A DNA stretch of 64,000 nucleotides from Pragia fontium DSM 5563 = ATCC 49100 (GTDB lineage: Bacteria > Pseudomonadota > Gammaproteobacteria > Enterobacterales > Enterobacteriaceae): positions 1 through 64,000 of the forward strand of contig NZ_FOLW01000011.1 in assembly GCF_900112475.1 (NCBI RefSeq). The letters run 5' to 3'. The notes under the pieces are model-generated. The model was given only the letters and a program-made list of their open reading frames with translations, ran no database searches and was not told the origin of the DNA. The translations under genes were made by a program, and so were the position numbers. Below, piece by piece: positions 32,115-41,916 of the stretch. Positions within the stretch are counted from its first letter, which is position 1. Each line of letters begins with the position of its first letter.

Positions 32115-32789
32115 ATGAAAAATTTTCTGATTGCACCTTCAATTCTTTCCGCTGATTTTGCGCGGTTGGGTGATGATACCGCCAGAGTTTTATCTGCTGG
32201 TGCTGACGTTGTGCACTTTGATGTTATGGATAATCATTATGTTCCTAACCTCACCATTGGGCCGATGGTTTGCCAGTCATTACGTGATTATGGCATTACG
32301 GCACCGATCGATGTGCACCTGATGGTGAAGCCGGTTGATCGCATCGTTCCCGACTTTGCTAAGGCGGGAGCGACGTATATCTCTTTTCATCCTGAAGCAT
32401 CGGAACACGTCGATCGTACTATTCAGTTAATTAAAGAGAATGGATGTAAGGCTGGTCTGGTATTTAATCCGGCAACGCCTCTGAGCTATCTTGACTATGT
32501 GATGGACAAGCTGGATGTGATTTTATTGATGTCGGTTAACCCGGGGTTTGGCGGTCAGTCATTTATACCGGCTACGCTGGATAAGCTACGTCAGGTTCGG
32601 CGGCTAATTGATGATAGTGGTTTTGATATTCGCCTGGAAGTTGATGGGGGCGTGAAAACCAGCAATATTGCCGAGATTGCAGCAGCTGGCGCCGATATGT
32701 TTGTTGCAGGTTCCGCTATTTTTAGCCAGCCTGATTATAAAGCCGTGATAGACCAAATGCGCAGCGAATTGGCGAAGGTAAAAGCATGA
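32115..32789 (+). CDS. rpe: Ribulose-phosphate 3-epimerase
   Basis: 224 residues, TIM barrel. Metal and catalytic residues in [12 protein letters not shown] (8-19), [13 protein letters not shown] (33-45), DVHLMV, the phosphate-binding NPGFGGQSF and EVDGGV. Interconverts ribulose 5-phosphate and xylulose 5-phosphate. Overlaps gph by 4 bp (ATGA). Confidence 0.98.
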   Translation: MKNFLIAPSILSADFARLGDDTARVLSAGADVVHFDVMDNHYVPNLTIGPMVCQSLRDYGITAPIDVHLMVKPVDRIVPDFAKAGATYISFHPEASEHVDRTIQLIKENGCKAGLVFNPATPLSYLDYVMDKLDVILLMSVNPGFGGQSFIPATLDKLRQVRRLIDDSGFDIRLEVDGGVKTSNIAEIAAAGADMFVAGSAIFSQPDYKAVIDQMRSELAKVKA

Positions 32790-33478
32790 GTTTATTTTCT
32801 GGCATCAAGGGGATGGGGTTCGACCTTGATGGAACATTAGTCAATAGTTTGCCTGGCTTGGCTCAGGCTGTCGATGCCACCTTAGAATCATTAGGTTTAC
32901 CGACTGCCGGTGACGAGCGCGTTTCCCATTGGATTGGTAACGGTGCCAGCGTTTTGATTACGCGTGCATTGACTTGGGCCGGTGGTGATACCTCAGCAGA
33001 ATATGTAGAGCGCGCCCGAATTTTATTCGATCACCACTATGGTGAGTCGGTAGAGCAGGGAACCCAGCTCTATCCACATGTTGAGTCAACGCTGAAATTT
33101 TTAGCGGATGATGGAATAAAGATGGCGTTGGTCACCAATAAACCGACACAATTTGTCCGTCCATTATTGAATTCATTGGGCATTTTAGACTATTTTAGCG
33201 TAATTATCGGTGGTGATGATGTCGTTGAAAAGAAACCTCACCCTGCTCCAATCTATCTGATGTTAGGTCAGCTGGGCTTAAGAGCGGATGAGCTGGTTTT
33301 TGTCGGTGACTCTCGTAATGATATTCAGGCCGGTCAGGCTGCCGGGTGTCCGACGATAGGGCTTTCCTACGGCTATAACTATGGCGAATCCATTACATTG
33401 AGTCATCCTGACCGTGTTTTAGCGACGTTTGCCGAACTTTTGCCCGTTATCGGGCAGCTTACTTCAAAGATGAATTAG
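32786..33478 (+). CDS. gph: Phosphoglycolate phosphatase
   Basis: 230 residues, HAD family. Motif I DLDGT with Asp13 and Asp15, motif II LVTNK, motif III KKPHPAP, and motif [12 protein letters not shown]. Removes phosphate from 2-phosphoglycolate made during DNA repair. Somewhat shorter than the E. coli enzyme (252). Start codon overlaps rpe. Confidence 0.97.
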   Translation: MSLFSGIKGMGFDLDGTLVNSLPGLAQAVDATLESLGLPTAGDERVSHWIGNGASVLITRALTWAGGDTSAEYVERARILFDHHYGESVEQGTQLYPHVESTLKFLADDGIKMALVTNKPTQFVRPLLNSLGILDYFSVIIGGDDVVEKKPHPAPIYLMLGQLGLRADELVFVGDSRNDIQAGQAAGCPTIGLSYGYNYGESITLSHPDRVLATFAELLPVIGQLTSKMN

Positions 33479-33487
33479 GAAAAAATC

Positions 33488-34492
33488 ATGAGTAAACCCA
33501 TTGTATTTAGTGGCGCACAGCCATCTGGTGAATTGACCATTGGTAACTATCTGGGAGCGCTGCGTCAATGGGTTCAGATGCAAGATGAGTATGACTGCAT
33601 TTACTGCATTGTTGATCTGCATGCCATTACCGTGCGTCAAGACCCGGAGAAATTGCGTAAAGCAACGCTTGATACGCTGGCGCTGTATTTGGCCTGCGGT
33701 ATCGATCCGCAGAAAAGCACGATCTTTATCCAGTCTCACGTTCCTGAACATGTACAACTGGGCTGGGTGCTGAATTGCTATACCTATTTTGGCGAATTGA
33801 GTCGCATGACTCAGTTTAAGGATAAGTCCAGCCGCTATGCCGAGAATATTAATTCAGGTCTGTTTGGTTATCCGGTACTGATGGCGGCAGATATTTTGCT
33901 GTATCAGACTAATCAAGTTCCGGTTGGTGAAGACCAGAAACAACATCTTGAACTCAGTCGCGATGTGGCTCAGCGCTTTAACGCCTTATATGGTGACATA
34001 TTTAAAGTTCCTCAGCCGTTTATTCCTAAGTCTGGTGCCAGAGTGATGTCACTGCTTGAGCCAACGAAGAAAATGTCCAAGTCAGATGACAACCGCAATA
34101 ACGTTATTGGCTTGTTGGAAGATCCGAAATCAGTAGTGAAAAAGCTCAAGCGTGCAGTAACGGATTCTGATGAGCCGCCTGTTGTACGTTACGACCTTGC
34201 AAATAAGGCGGGTGTATCTAACCTGTTGGATATTCTGTCTGGCGTAACCGGTAAGTCTATTGCCACGCTGGAGCAGGAGTTTGAAGGTAAGATGTATGGT
34301 CATCTGAAGACCGAAGTCGCCGATGCTGTAGCGGGAATGTTGACGGAGCTTCAGGAACGTTATCATCGCTTCCGTAATGATGAAGCTTTCCTGCAGCAGG
34401 TGATGCGTGACGGTGCCGCTAAAGCCAGAACCCGTGCTAAAGAGACGCTGGATAAGGTTAATCAGGCCGTTGGGTTTGTTGCGTTACCTTGA
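33488..34492 (+). CDS. trpS: Tryptophanyl-tRNA synthetase
   Basis: 334 residues, the E. coli length. Class I signatures TIGN (17-20, HIGH-like) and KMSKS (195-199). Nine bases after gph, last gene of the superoperon, followed by a strong terminator. Confidence 0.98.
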   Translation: MSKPIVFSGAQPSGELTIGNYLGALRQWVQMQDEYDCIYCIVDLHAITVRQDPEKLRKATLDTLALYLACGIDPQKSTIFIQSHVPEHVQLGWVLNCYTYFGELSRMTQFKDKSSRYAENINSGLFGYPVLMAADILLYQTNQVPVGEDQKQHLELSRDVAQRFNALYGDIFKVPQPFIPKSGARVMSLLEPTKKMSKSDDNRNNVIGLLEDPKSVVKKLKRAVTDSDEPPVVRYDLANKAGVSNLLDILSGVTGKSIATLEQEFEGKMYGHLKTEVADAVAGMLTELQERYHRFRNDEAFLQQVMRDGAAKARTRAKETLDKVNQAVGFVALP

Positions 34493-34550
34493 TTGACTGC
34501 TGTTCTTGCTGTCTTCATGGTGAACTGAACGCCCAAAATTGAATACATTA

Positions 34551-34584
34551 TCGCCATTCCGGTAAATACCGGAATGGCGATTTT
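34551..34584 (+). terminator. Terminator of the aroK-trpS superoperon
   Basis: Fourteen-base perfect stem from TCGCCATTCC (34551) to GGAATGGCGA (ending 34580), two-base loop as drawn, then TTTT. Confidence 0.92.
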
Positions 34585-34728
34585 AACTTAATGACAATAT
34601 TTGGCTTAACAACATTCACGGGCCAAAAGTTTTTTCGGTTCAGTTCAAAAAACGGGAACGCGTTGTTGAACTTAGCGGCTTTCTTATGGCATTGGTAGTA
34701 TTAATAAATCTCAAGGATTGCTTGATAT

Positions 34729-35307
34729 TTAATCTCTTTCCGCGGACGCCATAACCTGCTTACGTACACTCTCTATATCTACTTTTTCCAGATATTGCAC
34801 AATGTTGTAATACGCCCATTGGTGGTAGCCAAACTCTGGTTTTTTGAGTTCTGCTATGGCGGCATCCCGCTCCCAACCCTGAAAGATTAATCGATACATG
34901 GCCACGATGACACCGGTTCTGTCACTGCCATGCCAGCAGTGCACCAACACTGGCTTGGGAGCATTTTTAATATCTCTTAGCGCGGTCACAATGTGTTGTT
35001 CGGTAAAGCGTCCTGCTTCCATCGGGACGTGATACAGCTTTAGGCTGGTTCCCATTGCTTCTTGGTTATCTGTATGAAAGTTGCGTAGGTTAAGTACTGA
35101 CTTAAAACCACGTTGCTCAAGCTCTTTCATTTGGGCTTTATCCGGCTGTCCGGAGCGATACAGTTCGGTGTCGATCTGATAAAAATTGTCTAACGTGGTA
35201 TGGGTTACTTTAGATGCCGGAATAGGGAGAGATTGTTCATTGGCGGAATTTGCCCAAGGTGAAAAAAGAATAAACAGCATCAGTAAAATATATCGCTGAA
35301 AGCACAT
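34729..35307 (-). CDS. Exported dual-specificity/tyrosine phosphatase-like protein
   Basis: 192 residues with a signal peptide (cleavage near residue 22, ANSA/NEQ). The core is a cysteine-phosphatase fold with the P-loop His123-Cys124-x5-Arg130 (HCWHGSDRTG) and an upstream YRSGQP motif (50-55) common to bacterial dual-specificity phosphatases. All catalytic residues are present, so activity is plausible in the periplasm or outside the cell. Substrate unknown. It is divergent from codB with 149 bp between the two genes and has no E. coli counterpart at this position. Confidence 0.82.
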   Translation of the reverse strand: MCFQRYILLMLFILFSPWANSANEQSLPIPASKVTHTTLDNFYQIDTELYRSGQPDKAQMKELEQRGFKSVLNLRNFHTDNQEAMGTSLKLYHVPMEAGRFTEQHIVTALRDIKNAPKPVLVHCWHGSDRTGVIVAMYRLIFQGWERDAAIAELKKPEFGYHQWAYYNIVQYLEKVDIESVRKQVMASAERD

Positions 35308-35382
35308 AGCAAATAATCCATTTTTTGATAATAAATCACGTTATATTTCATCACTATGGCATGTTTTAGGAAAAAAGAATAG

Positions 35383-35398
35383 GCGAAACCGATTGCTT
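35383..35398 (+). promoter_or_regulatory. PurR-type operator at the codBA promoter
   Basis: GCGAAACCGATTGCTT matches the PurR palindrome ACGCAAACGTTTGCGT at 11 of 16 positions including the central CG, and resembles the E. coli codBA PurR site as I remember it. It overlaps the -35 hexamer TTGCTT (35393-35398); a -10 TAGAAT follows at 35415-35420 after 16 bp. Confidence 0.72.
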
Positions 35399-35420
35399 TG
35401 TTGTGGAATGCGTATAGAAT
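35393..35420 (+). promoter_or_regulatory. Predicted codBA promoter
   Basis: -35 TTGCTT (35393-35398), 16-bp spacer, -10 TAGAAT (35415-35420). The start site would be near 35427, about 30 bases before the codB GTG. The overlapping operator suggests purine repression. Confidence 0.6.
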
Positions 35421-35456
35421 GCGGCAGATTTTTTGGCCCGGATTTAAGGAGATATT

Positions 35457-36707
35457 GTGTCGCAAGATAACAATTATAGTCAGGGGCCCGTTCCCCTGGC
35501 TGCGCGAAAAGGCGTGATTTCATTGACATTTGTCATGTTGGGATTAACGTTTTTTTCAGCCAGTATGTGGACCGGAGGCACTCTCGGTACCGGTCTTTCC
35601 TATCACGATTTCTTTTTAGCAGTTCTCTTCGGTAATCTCCTTCTCGGTATCTATACAGCATTTCTTGGTTATATCGGTTCTAAAACCGGACTCTCTACCC
35701 ACCTTCTGGCTCGTTATTCATTCGGTATTAAAGGCTCATGGCTGCCATCGTTTTTACTTGGGGGAACTCAGGTTGGATGGTTTGGCGTAGGCGTGGCGAT
35801 GTTTGCTATTCCGGTGAGTAAAGCGACCGGTCTGGATACCAACATGCTGATTCTTATTTCCGGCCTGTTGATGACGGTTACCATTTTCTTCGGTATCTCC
35901 GCTCTGACTATCCTGTCGATTATTGCTGTACCAGCGATTGCAGTTCTGGGAAGTTACTCGGTCTGGTTGGCAGTAAACGACGTGGGTGGATTGGACCATC
36001 TGAAAGCGATTGTGCCTGAGCATCCTCTGGACTTCTCCACTGCGTTAGCATTGGTGGTCGGCTCCTTTATCAGCGCCGGTACATTGACCGCCGACTTCGT
36101 GCGCTTTGGGCGTAATCCCAAAGGTGCGGTATTGGTTGCGCTGATTGCTTTCTTCCTCGGTAATTCCCTGATGTTTATTTTCGGTGCGGCTGGTGCTGCA
36201 GCGGTAGGTCAGGCGGATATTTCTGACGTGATGATTGCTCAAGGATTGTTAATACCGGCGATTGTGGTGTTAGGTCTGAATATCTGGACCACCAATGATA
36301 ATGCGCTGTATGCATCAGGATTAGGTTTTGCCAATATCACCGGGCTTTCCAGTCGTACACTATCGGTCATGAATGGAGTGATTGGTACGTTGACCGCCCT
36401 GTGGTTATATAACAACTTTGTTGGCTGGTTAACCTTCTTATCCGCGGCTATTCCGCCGATTGGTGGGGTGATTATTGCTGACTACCTGATGAATCATCGC
36501 CGCTATGCTGATTTCAGCCGTGCGCGGTTCTTAACCGTTAACTGGGTAGCGCTGCTGGCGGTGGCCATTGGTATTGCTGCGGGCAACTACTTACCGGGGA
36601 TTGTGCCGGTGAATGCGGTACTGGGCGGGGTAGTGAGCTATCTACTGTTGAATCCGGTCTTTAATCGTAAATTTATGAATGTTCCAGAGGTTAGTCATGT
36701 CGAGTAA
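35457..36707 (+). CDS. codB: Cytosine permease
   Basis: 416 residues (E. coli 419), NCS1 family with about 12 membrane helices. GTG start at 35457 preceded by AAGGAG; the N-terminus [12 protein letters not shown] matches E. coli CodB. Imports cytosine for the deaminase encoded next. Confidence 0.97.
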   Translation: MSQDNNYSQGPVPLAARKGVISLTFVMLGLTFFSASMWTGGTLGTGLSYHDFFLAVLFGNLLLGIYTAFLGYIGSKTGLSTHLLARYSFGIKGSWLPSFLLGGTQVGWFGVGVAMFAIPVSKATGLDTNMLILISGLLMTVTIFFGISALTILSIIAVPAIAVLGSYSVWLAVNDVGGLDHLKAIVPEHPLDFSTALALVVGSFISAGTLTADFVRFGRNPKGAVLVALIAFFLGNSLMFIFGAAGAAAVGQADISDVMIAQGLLIPAIVVLGLNIWTTNDNALYASGLGFANITGLSSRTLSVMNGVIGTLTALWLYNNFVGWLTFLSAAIPPIGGVIIADYLMNHRRYADFSRARFLTVNWVALLAVAIGIAAGNYLPGIVPVNAVLGGVVSYLLLNPVFNRKFMNVPEVSHVE

Positions 36708-37977
36708 TTCTGTCATTATCACTAATGCACGTTTGCAAAATCGTGAAGGCTTATGGCAACTGCGTATTGAAAATGGCGTTTTTCAAAGCATTGAGTCACA
36801 GCATTCAGCGGTGCCCGCGGAAGGGAATGTGGTTGACGCTGAAGGTGGATTAGCCATTCCACCTTTTGTTGAGCCCCATATTCACTTGGACACCACTCAA
36901 ACGGCAGGTGAACCTAACTGGAATCAGTCGGGAACATTGTTTGAAGGCATCGAGCGTTGGGCTGAGCGTAAAGCCATGCTAACTCACGATGATGTTAAAA
37001 AACGTGCCATGCAGACCCTTAAGTGGCAGATAGCCAACGGTATTCAGCATGTTCGTACCCATGTGGACGTTTCTGATCCAACCCTGACCGCGTTGACCGC
37101 AATGCTGGAAGTGAAACAGGATGTGGCGCCGTGGGTTGACCTGCAAATTGTGGCGTTCCCGCAAGAAGGTATTCTCTCTTATCCTAATGGTGAAGGGTTA
37201 ATGGAAGAAGCGGTGCGTTTAGGGGCTGATGTTATCGGCGCTATTCCTCACTTTGAGTTTACTCGCGAATATGGCGTTGAATCACTGCACAAAACGTTTG
37301 CACTGGCTGAGAAGTATGACCGCCTGATCGACGTTCACTGTGATGAAATTGATGATGAACAGTCACGGTTTGTCGAAACGGTAGCCGCTCTGGCCCATCG
37401 CGATGGGACTGGATCTCGCGTCACCGCTAGTCATACCACCGCGATGCATTCCTATAACGGTGCTTATACTTCTCGCTTGTTCCGTTTGTTAAAGATGTCA
37501 GGGATTAACTTTGTGGCGAACCCGTTAGTGAACATTCACTTACAAGGGCGCTTTGACACTTATCCTAAACGTCGTGGTATCACCCGGGTAAAAGAGATGT
37601 TGGAAGCGGGGATCAATGTTTGCTTTGGACATGATGATGTTTACGACCCATGGTATCCGCTAGGAACCGCAAATATGCTGCAAGTGCTGCATATGGGATT
37701 ACACGTTTGCCAACTGATGGGCTATGGTCAGATAAATGACGGGTTAAACCTGATTACAACCCACAGTGCTAAGACGCTAAATCTACAGGATTATGGCATT
37801 GAAGTCGGGCGTTCTGGTAGTTTGGTTATTTTGCCAGCAGAAAACGGTTTTGATGCCCTACGCCGACAGACTCCGGTGCGTTACTCCATTCGCCACGGTA
37901 AGGTGATTGCACAAACGATTCCTAGTCAAACCACCATCTATATGGATCAGCCGGAATCAATTAACTTTAAACGTTGA
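36697..37977 (+). CDS. codA: Cytosine deaminase
   Basis: 426 residues from the ATG at 36697, which overlaps the end of codB by 11 bp and has AGAGG upstream. Amidohydrolase with metal ligands His61 and His63 (PHIHLD), His214, catalytic Glu217, and the Asp in GHDDVYDPW. Converts cytosine to uracil and ammonia for pyrimidine salvage. Confidence 0.98.
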   Translation: MSSNSVIITNARLQNREGLWQLRIENGVFQSIESQHSAVPAEGNVVDAEGGLAIPPFVEPHIHLDTTQTAGEPNWNQSGTLFEGIERWAERKAMLTHDDVKKRAMQTLKWQIANGIQHVRTHVDVSDPTLTALTAMLEVKQDVAPWVDLQIVAFPQEGILSYPNGEGLMEEAVRLGADVIGAIPHFEFTREYGVESLHKTFALAEKYDRLIDVHCDEIDDEQSRFVETVAALAHRDGTGSRVTASHTTAMHSYNGAYTSRLFRLLKMSGINFVANPLVNIHLQGRFDTYPKRRGITRVKEMLEAGINVCFGHDDVYDPWYPLGTANMLQVLHMGLHVCQLMGYGQINDGLNLITTHSAKTLNLQDYGIEVGRSGSLVILPAENGFDALRRQTPVRYSIRHGKVIAQTIPSQTTIYMDQPESINFKR

Positions 37978-38004
37978 TTTTCTACTCGGTAACATAAAAC
38001 GTAT

Positions 38005-38037
38005 AACGCCATGGCATTGCTCATGGCGTTTCTGTTT
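38005..38037 (+). terminator. Terminator of codBA
   Basis: Nine-base stem AACGCCATG (38005-38013) and CATGGCGTT (38022-38030), then TCTGTTTT. Confidence 0.8.
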
Positions 38038-38138
38038 TCGCCTTTAGCAGAGTGCTAAATGAGTAGCCGTTGATGGTTAAAATCTCTAGAATCACAACGG
38101 ACCTGGTTTATTGTTAAATAACAAGAAGGTATTTTCCT

Positions 38139-38705
38139 ATGTTTAAGCGTATCTGTATTACTTTAACGGCTCTGTTTTCACTGGCCGTACTTGCTCCAGC
38201 GGCGTTAGCGGCTAATCCTCATGTGGTGTTAACCACGTCACTGGGTGATATTGAGATTGAGTTGGACAGTGAAAAAGCACCTATTTCCAGCAAAAATTTC
38301 CTTTCTTATGTTAACGATGGCTTTTATAACGGCACCATTTTTCACCGCGTGATCCCAGGATTTATGGCTCAGGGTGGTGGCTTTACAACGGATATGAACC
38401 AGAAAAAACCGAATGCGCCAATCAAGAATGAAGCTGCCAACGGTTTGAAAAACGTTAGAGGCTCCATTGCGATGGCGCGTACTAATGTGGTGGATAGCGC
38501 GACCAGTCAATTCTTTATTAACGTGATTGATAATGATTTTCTGGACCATTCACCGAATAACTATGGTTATGCGGTATTTGGTAAAGTGGTTAAGGGTATG
38601 GATGTGGTCGACAAGATGATGAAAGAGAAGACTAAGTCTGCTGGTCAACATCAGGATGTACCGGTCACGCCGATTGTGATTACTGCGGCTAAAGTGGTGC
38701 AGTAA
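38139..38705 (+). CDS. ppiA: Periplasmic peptidyl-prolyl isomerase A (cyclophilin)
   Basis: 188 residues with signal peptide cleaved after residue 24 (AALA/ANP). Cyclophilin core with [13 protein letters not shown] and the QFFINV motif. Catalyses cis-trans isomerisation of proline bonds in exported proteins. Conserved in E. coli near argD, here flanked by accessory genes. Confidence 0.97.
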   Translation: MFKRICITLTALFSLAVLAPAALAANPHVVLTTSLGDIEIELDSEKAPISSKNFLSYVNDGFYNGTIFHRVIPGFMAQGGGFTTDMNQKKPNAPIKNEAANGLKNVRGSIAMARTNVVDSATSQFFINVIDNDFLDHSPNNYGYAVFGKVVKGMDVVDKMMKEKTKSAGQHQDVPVTPIVITAAKVVQ

Positions 38706-38713
38706 AGTGTAGC

Positions 38714-38738
38714 CTGAGAGGCGCAAAACGCCTCTCAG
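38714..38738. terminator. Hairpin after ppiA
   Basis: Ten-base stem CTGAGAGGCG (38714-38723) and CGCCTCTCAG (38729-38738), five-base loop, no T run. First of three successive inverted repeats between ppiA and the dehydrogenase gene. Confidence 0.55.
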
Positions 38739-38742
38739 AACT

Positions 38743-38763
38743 CACATAAAATGATTTTATGTG
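38743..38763. repeat. 21-bp palindrome between convergent genes
   Basis: Ten-base arms (CACATAAAAT and ATTTTATGTG) around a single G. It sits between two hairpins and between converging genes, so it is more likely part of a transcription-end structure than an operator. Confidence 0.5.
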
Positions 38764-38770
38764 TAGTCTT

Positions 38771-38791
38771 AGCGCCTTTCGGCGCTTTTTT
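38771..38791 (+). terminator. Rho-independent terminator after ppiA
   Basis: Six-base stem AGCGCC and GGCGCT with the stable TTTC loop, followed by six or more T residues. This is the strongest terminator of the ppiA transcript. Confidence 0.88.
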
Positions 38792-38805
38792 ATCATAAGT
38801 GCTTA

Positions 38806-41622
38806 CTAACTTAATGGTGTCGTCACCCGATCAACCACATACAGGATGGAACGATAAGGTACGCCTGAGTGTTCAGTTAAACCAATTTCGCAGGTTCGGC
38901 TGTTTGATACCCCTTCACTACAGTTAGCGGGTACTTGCTGACTTAACAGCCTTAGTGCGTTGGAATTCAACTCTGGCGTTTTGATACCTTTGTCCCCGGC
39001 AAATCCGCAGCAGTGGATACCGTCTGGAATAATGACTTGTGTACAGCACCGATCCAGCAGGTTTTTCATGGCGGCAGATAGCCCCATTTTCACGCTAGAA
39101 CAGGTTACATGCATCATGATGGGTTTATCTTCCGGCGTGAAATGCAATTTATCGGCCAGATAGTGGTTTACGAATCCCACTGGCTCAAATAGCGCCATGG
39201 GTTTGGTGAAACCTTCTACCGCACGCAGCGCGCAGGGACTGGTATCGATCAGTATTGGATACTTACCTTGTTCACTGGCTTCCCACAGTGCCTGCTCCAT
39301 ATCACCTAGCTTATTTTGGGCCACGGTAGTAATGCCTTTACTGTTATAGGGCATCCCACAACACAGGCTGTCGAGTTTTTCAGGATAGATAATGCTGAAA
39401 CCGGCCTTGTTCAATAGCTTTTCAACGATTTCGGTCAATGGACGTTGATCGTCATCATTAGCCGAAGCGCCCATAGTACGGGACGCACAGCTTGGCAGAT
39501 AAACCACTTTCAGATCGCCAGCTACCAGTTTAGGCGCGGTTGGCGAATGAGCTCCTTTGGGGAAGGATGGCGTAAGTAGCGGAATATGTCCGGCGCTGGT
39601 GACGTGCAGTGCTTTGGTGATTTTCCCCAGACGCTCTCTACCCACCACTTTCCCTGCGCCAGCAACGGTATTCAACGCCAGACGAGCACCGGTTGTGAGG
39701 GTTGTGAAGTGGTCAGCCGTCCAGCGGGCGACTCTTTCATAGCGCATATTGCGCTGGGTGCGGATGTCGCGAATTAGTTCGCCGGTATTGATGCCAACCG
39801 GACAGCGACGGGCGCAAAGGCCGGTTGCGGCACAGGTATCATCTCCCAGATAGCGGAAGTCTTTTTCCAACTGCTTAAGACGCTGGTTATCGTCACCGCT
39901 GCGGCGCAGGCGGTTAATTTCTCGCCATATCACAATGCGCTGGCGCGGCGTAAACGACAGGTTGGTTGATGGGCATACGGGCTCACAGAACCCACATTCA
40001 ATACAGCTATCGACCCGCTTATCGGCGGCAGGTAGCAGCTTCAGATTTTGTAGATGGGCCTGATGATCGCGATTAAGCAAAACGCCCGGGCTGAGCAGAT
40101 GATGGGGATCGAGCAGGTTTTTTAATTGCCACATCAGCTCATAGGCTTCACTTCCCCATTCCAGCTCGACGAAAGAGGCCATATTGCGGCCGGTACCGTG
40201 TTCGGCTTTCAGTGAGCCTTTGTATTCAACCGCTACCAGTTGGGCAATATCCTCCATAAATACCTGATAGCGACGGACCTGTTCTGGCGAGTCGAAAGAC
40301 TGTTGGAAGACAAAGTGCATATTGCCGTCTAATGCGTGGCCGTAGATCACCGCATTGTAGTCATGTTTAATAAATAGCTTACGTAGGTCACGAACGCCGG
40401 CGGCCAACTGCTCGATAGGGAACGCAACGTCTTCAATAATGACGGTAGAACCAACGGGACGAACGGCACCAATCGCCGGAAAAATACCTTTACGGATGGC
40501 CCACAGGCGGCCGAATTCTTCTGGTTTATCGGTAAATGGAACCTGTTGCTCCAGAGTGAAGGTCGAGATAGATGACATGATTTGCGCCATCTTCTCTTTT
40601 AAGCCTTCAGCATCGGCTGAACGTACTTCGACTAATAAGGCGGTTGCGTCTTCACTCAGGTTTGGCATGAAGTCTGGCAATCCGGCTTCATTTTCCACAG
40701 AGGCCAACGCACCGCGGTCCATCAGTTCAACGGCGGAAACCGGCTGCTGTTTCAAAATGCGAGTTGCCTCACAGGCGGCTTCAATATCACTGAACACGAA
40801 TAGGGCAGAAGCTTTAAATTGGTGTTCTTCTACCGTTTGATAGGTAATTTCGGCAATAAAGCCTAAAGTGCCTTCTGAACCGATCATCAGGTGAGTCAGA
40901 ATATCCAACGGATCGTCGAAATCAACCAAGGCATTCAGACTGTAACCGGTGGTATTTTTTAACCGATATTTATGACGAATTAACTCAGCCAAATGATGAT
41001 TGTTTTTAGTTTGTTGTGACAGCGTTTGCAGCTGTTCCAGCATGGCGTTATGGGTTTTTTTAAAGGCGGAAACGGATTCGCTATCGGCGGTGTCAATCAG
41101 CGTGCCATCAGCCAAAATCAAACGCATAGCCTGTAAGGTTTGATAGGAGTTCTGCGCGGTACCACAGCACATACCGCTGGCATTGTTGGCGGCAATACCA
41201 CCAATCTTACAGGCATCAATGGAAGCCGGATCCGGACCAATTTTTCGGCCAAATGGAGCTAAATAGCGGTTGGCGTCGGCACCAATAACTCCAGGTTTTA
41301 ATGAAATATAGCCGGCATCAGCAAAAATTTTATACTGACGCCAATTATCGCCAAGGGTAATGAGGATAGAATCGGTAATCGCCTGACCAGACAGGCTGGT
41401 TCCCGCCGCGCGGAAGGTGACGGGATGACCATGTTTTTGCGCCAAAACCAATGTTTGTTGAACCTGTTTTTCGCTGTCCAGTCGTACCACAATTTGTGGA
41501 ATTAAGCGGTAACAGCTGGCATCGGTTCCATATGCCATAGTTCTGGATGGATCGGTATAAATACACTCTTTGGGGACAAAACGACACAGTTCACGATAAA
41601 AAGTCTGATAAGACGCTTTCAT
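38806..41622 (-). CDS. FAD and Fe-S D-lactate dehydrogenase-like oxidoreductase (Dld-II type)
   Basis: 938 residues. An N-terminal FAD-binding PCMH domain (FRAAGTSLSGQ, KIGGIAANNASGMCCGT), an FAD-oxidase C-terminal domain with YGHALDGNMHF, two 4Fe-4S ferredoxin motifs (CIECGFCEPVCP near 545 and CAATGLCARRCPVG near 600), and a GlcF-like region with two CCG motifs (LCCGMPYNSKG, HCCGFAGDKG). The size and order match the Dld-II D-lactate dehydrogenases of Shewanella rather than E. coli YdiJ (about 1018). It would be membrane-associated and feed electrons to quinone. No lactate permease is nearby. D-2-hydroxyglutarate is another possible substrate. Confidence 0.82.
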   Translation of the reverse strand: MKASYQTFYRELCRFVPKECIYTDPSRTMAYGTDASCYRLIPQIVVRLDSEKQVQQTLVLAQKHGHPVTFRAAGTSLSGQAITDSILITLGDNWRQYKIFADAGYISLKPGVIGADANRYLAPFGRKIGPDPASIDACKIGGIAANNASGMCCGTAQNSYQTLQAMRLILADGTLIDTADSESVSAFKKTHNAMLEQLQTLSQQTKNNHHLAELIRHKYRLKNTTGYSLNALVDFDDPLDILTHLMIGSEGTLGFIAEITYQTVEEHQFKASALFVFSDIEAACEATRILKQQPVSAVELMDRGALASVENEAGLPDFMPNLSEDATALLVEVRSADAEGLKEKMAQIMSSISTFTLEQQVPFTDKPEEFGRLWAIRKGIFPAIGAVRPVGSTVIIEDVAFPIEQLAAGVRDLRKLFIKHDYNAVIYGHALDGNMHFVFQQSFDSPEQVRRYQVFMEDIAQLVAVEYKGSLKAEHGTGRNMASFVELEWGSEAYELMWQLKNLLDPHHLLSPGVLLNRDHQAHLQNLKLLPAADKRVDSCIECGFCEPVCPSTNLSFTPRQRIVIWREINRLRRSGDDNQRLKQLEKDFRYLGDDTCAATGLCARRCPVGINTGELIRDIRTQRNMRYERVARWTADHFTTLTTGARLALNTVAGAGKVVGRERLGKITKALHVTSAGHIPLLTPSFPKGAHSPTAPKLVAGDLKVVYLPSCASRTMGASANDDDQRPLTEIVEKLLNKAGFSIIYPEKLDSLCCGMPYNSKGITTVAQNKLGDMEQALWEASEQGKYPILIDTSPCALRAVEGFTKPMALFEPVGFVNHYLADKLHFTPEDKPIMMHVTCSSVKMGLSAAMKNLLDRCCTQVIIPDGIHCCGFAGDKGIKTPELNSNALRLLSQQVPANCSEGVSNSRTCEIGLTEHSGVPYRSILYVVDRVTTPLS

Positions 41623-41916
41623 TTATTCTTCCTTTATATGTTCGCTCGTATCCGGAACATGTTTCTTCTTCTTTGATAATAATGAAGAAACTAAAAAAAT
41701 ATCGTGATCGCAATCTCTCTTTATTGCCGGTGAAACGGTGTTGAATCGATTCATGTTACAAATAGGTAGGCTATTCAGGTAAGAGGGAATCGATATGGTG
41801 GTATGGTCAGGTTGATTCGTATTAGTTAACGGAGATAAACGGATTTTTATTAATGTTCCCGATAGGGTCAATTATACTGTGTTTATATTCAAGCGTTATG
41901 CATAGGATGAACTCTG

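Noticed and set aside
41674-41688. Fur-like TGATAATAATGAAGA upstream of the dehydrogenase gene
   Set aside because: Only the left half and centre match the palindrome, so chance in AT-rich DNA is likely.
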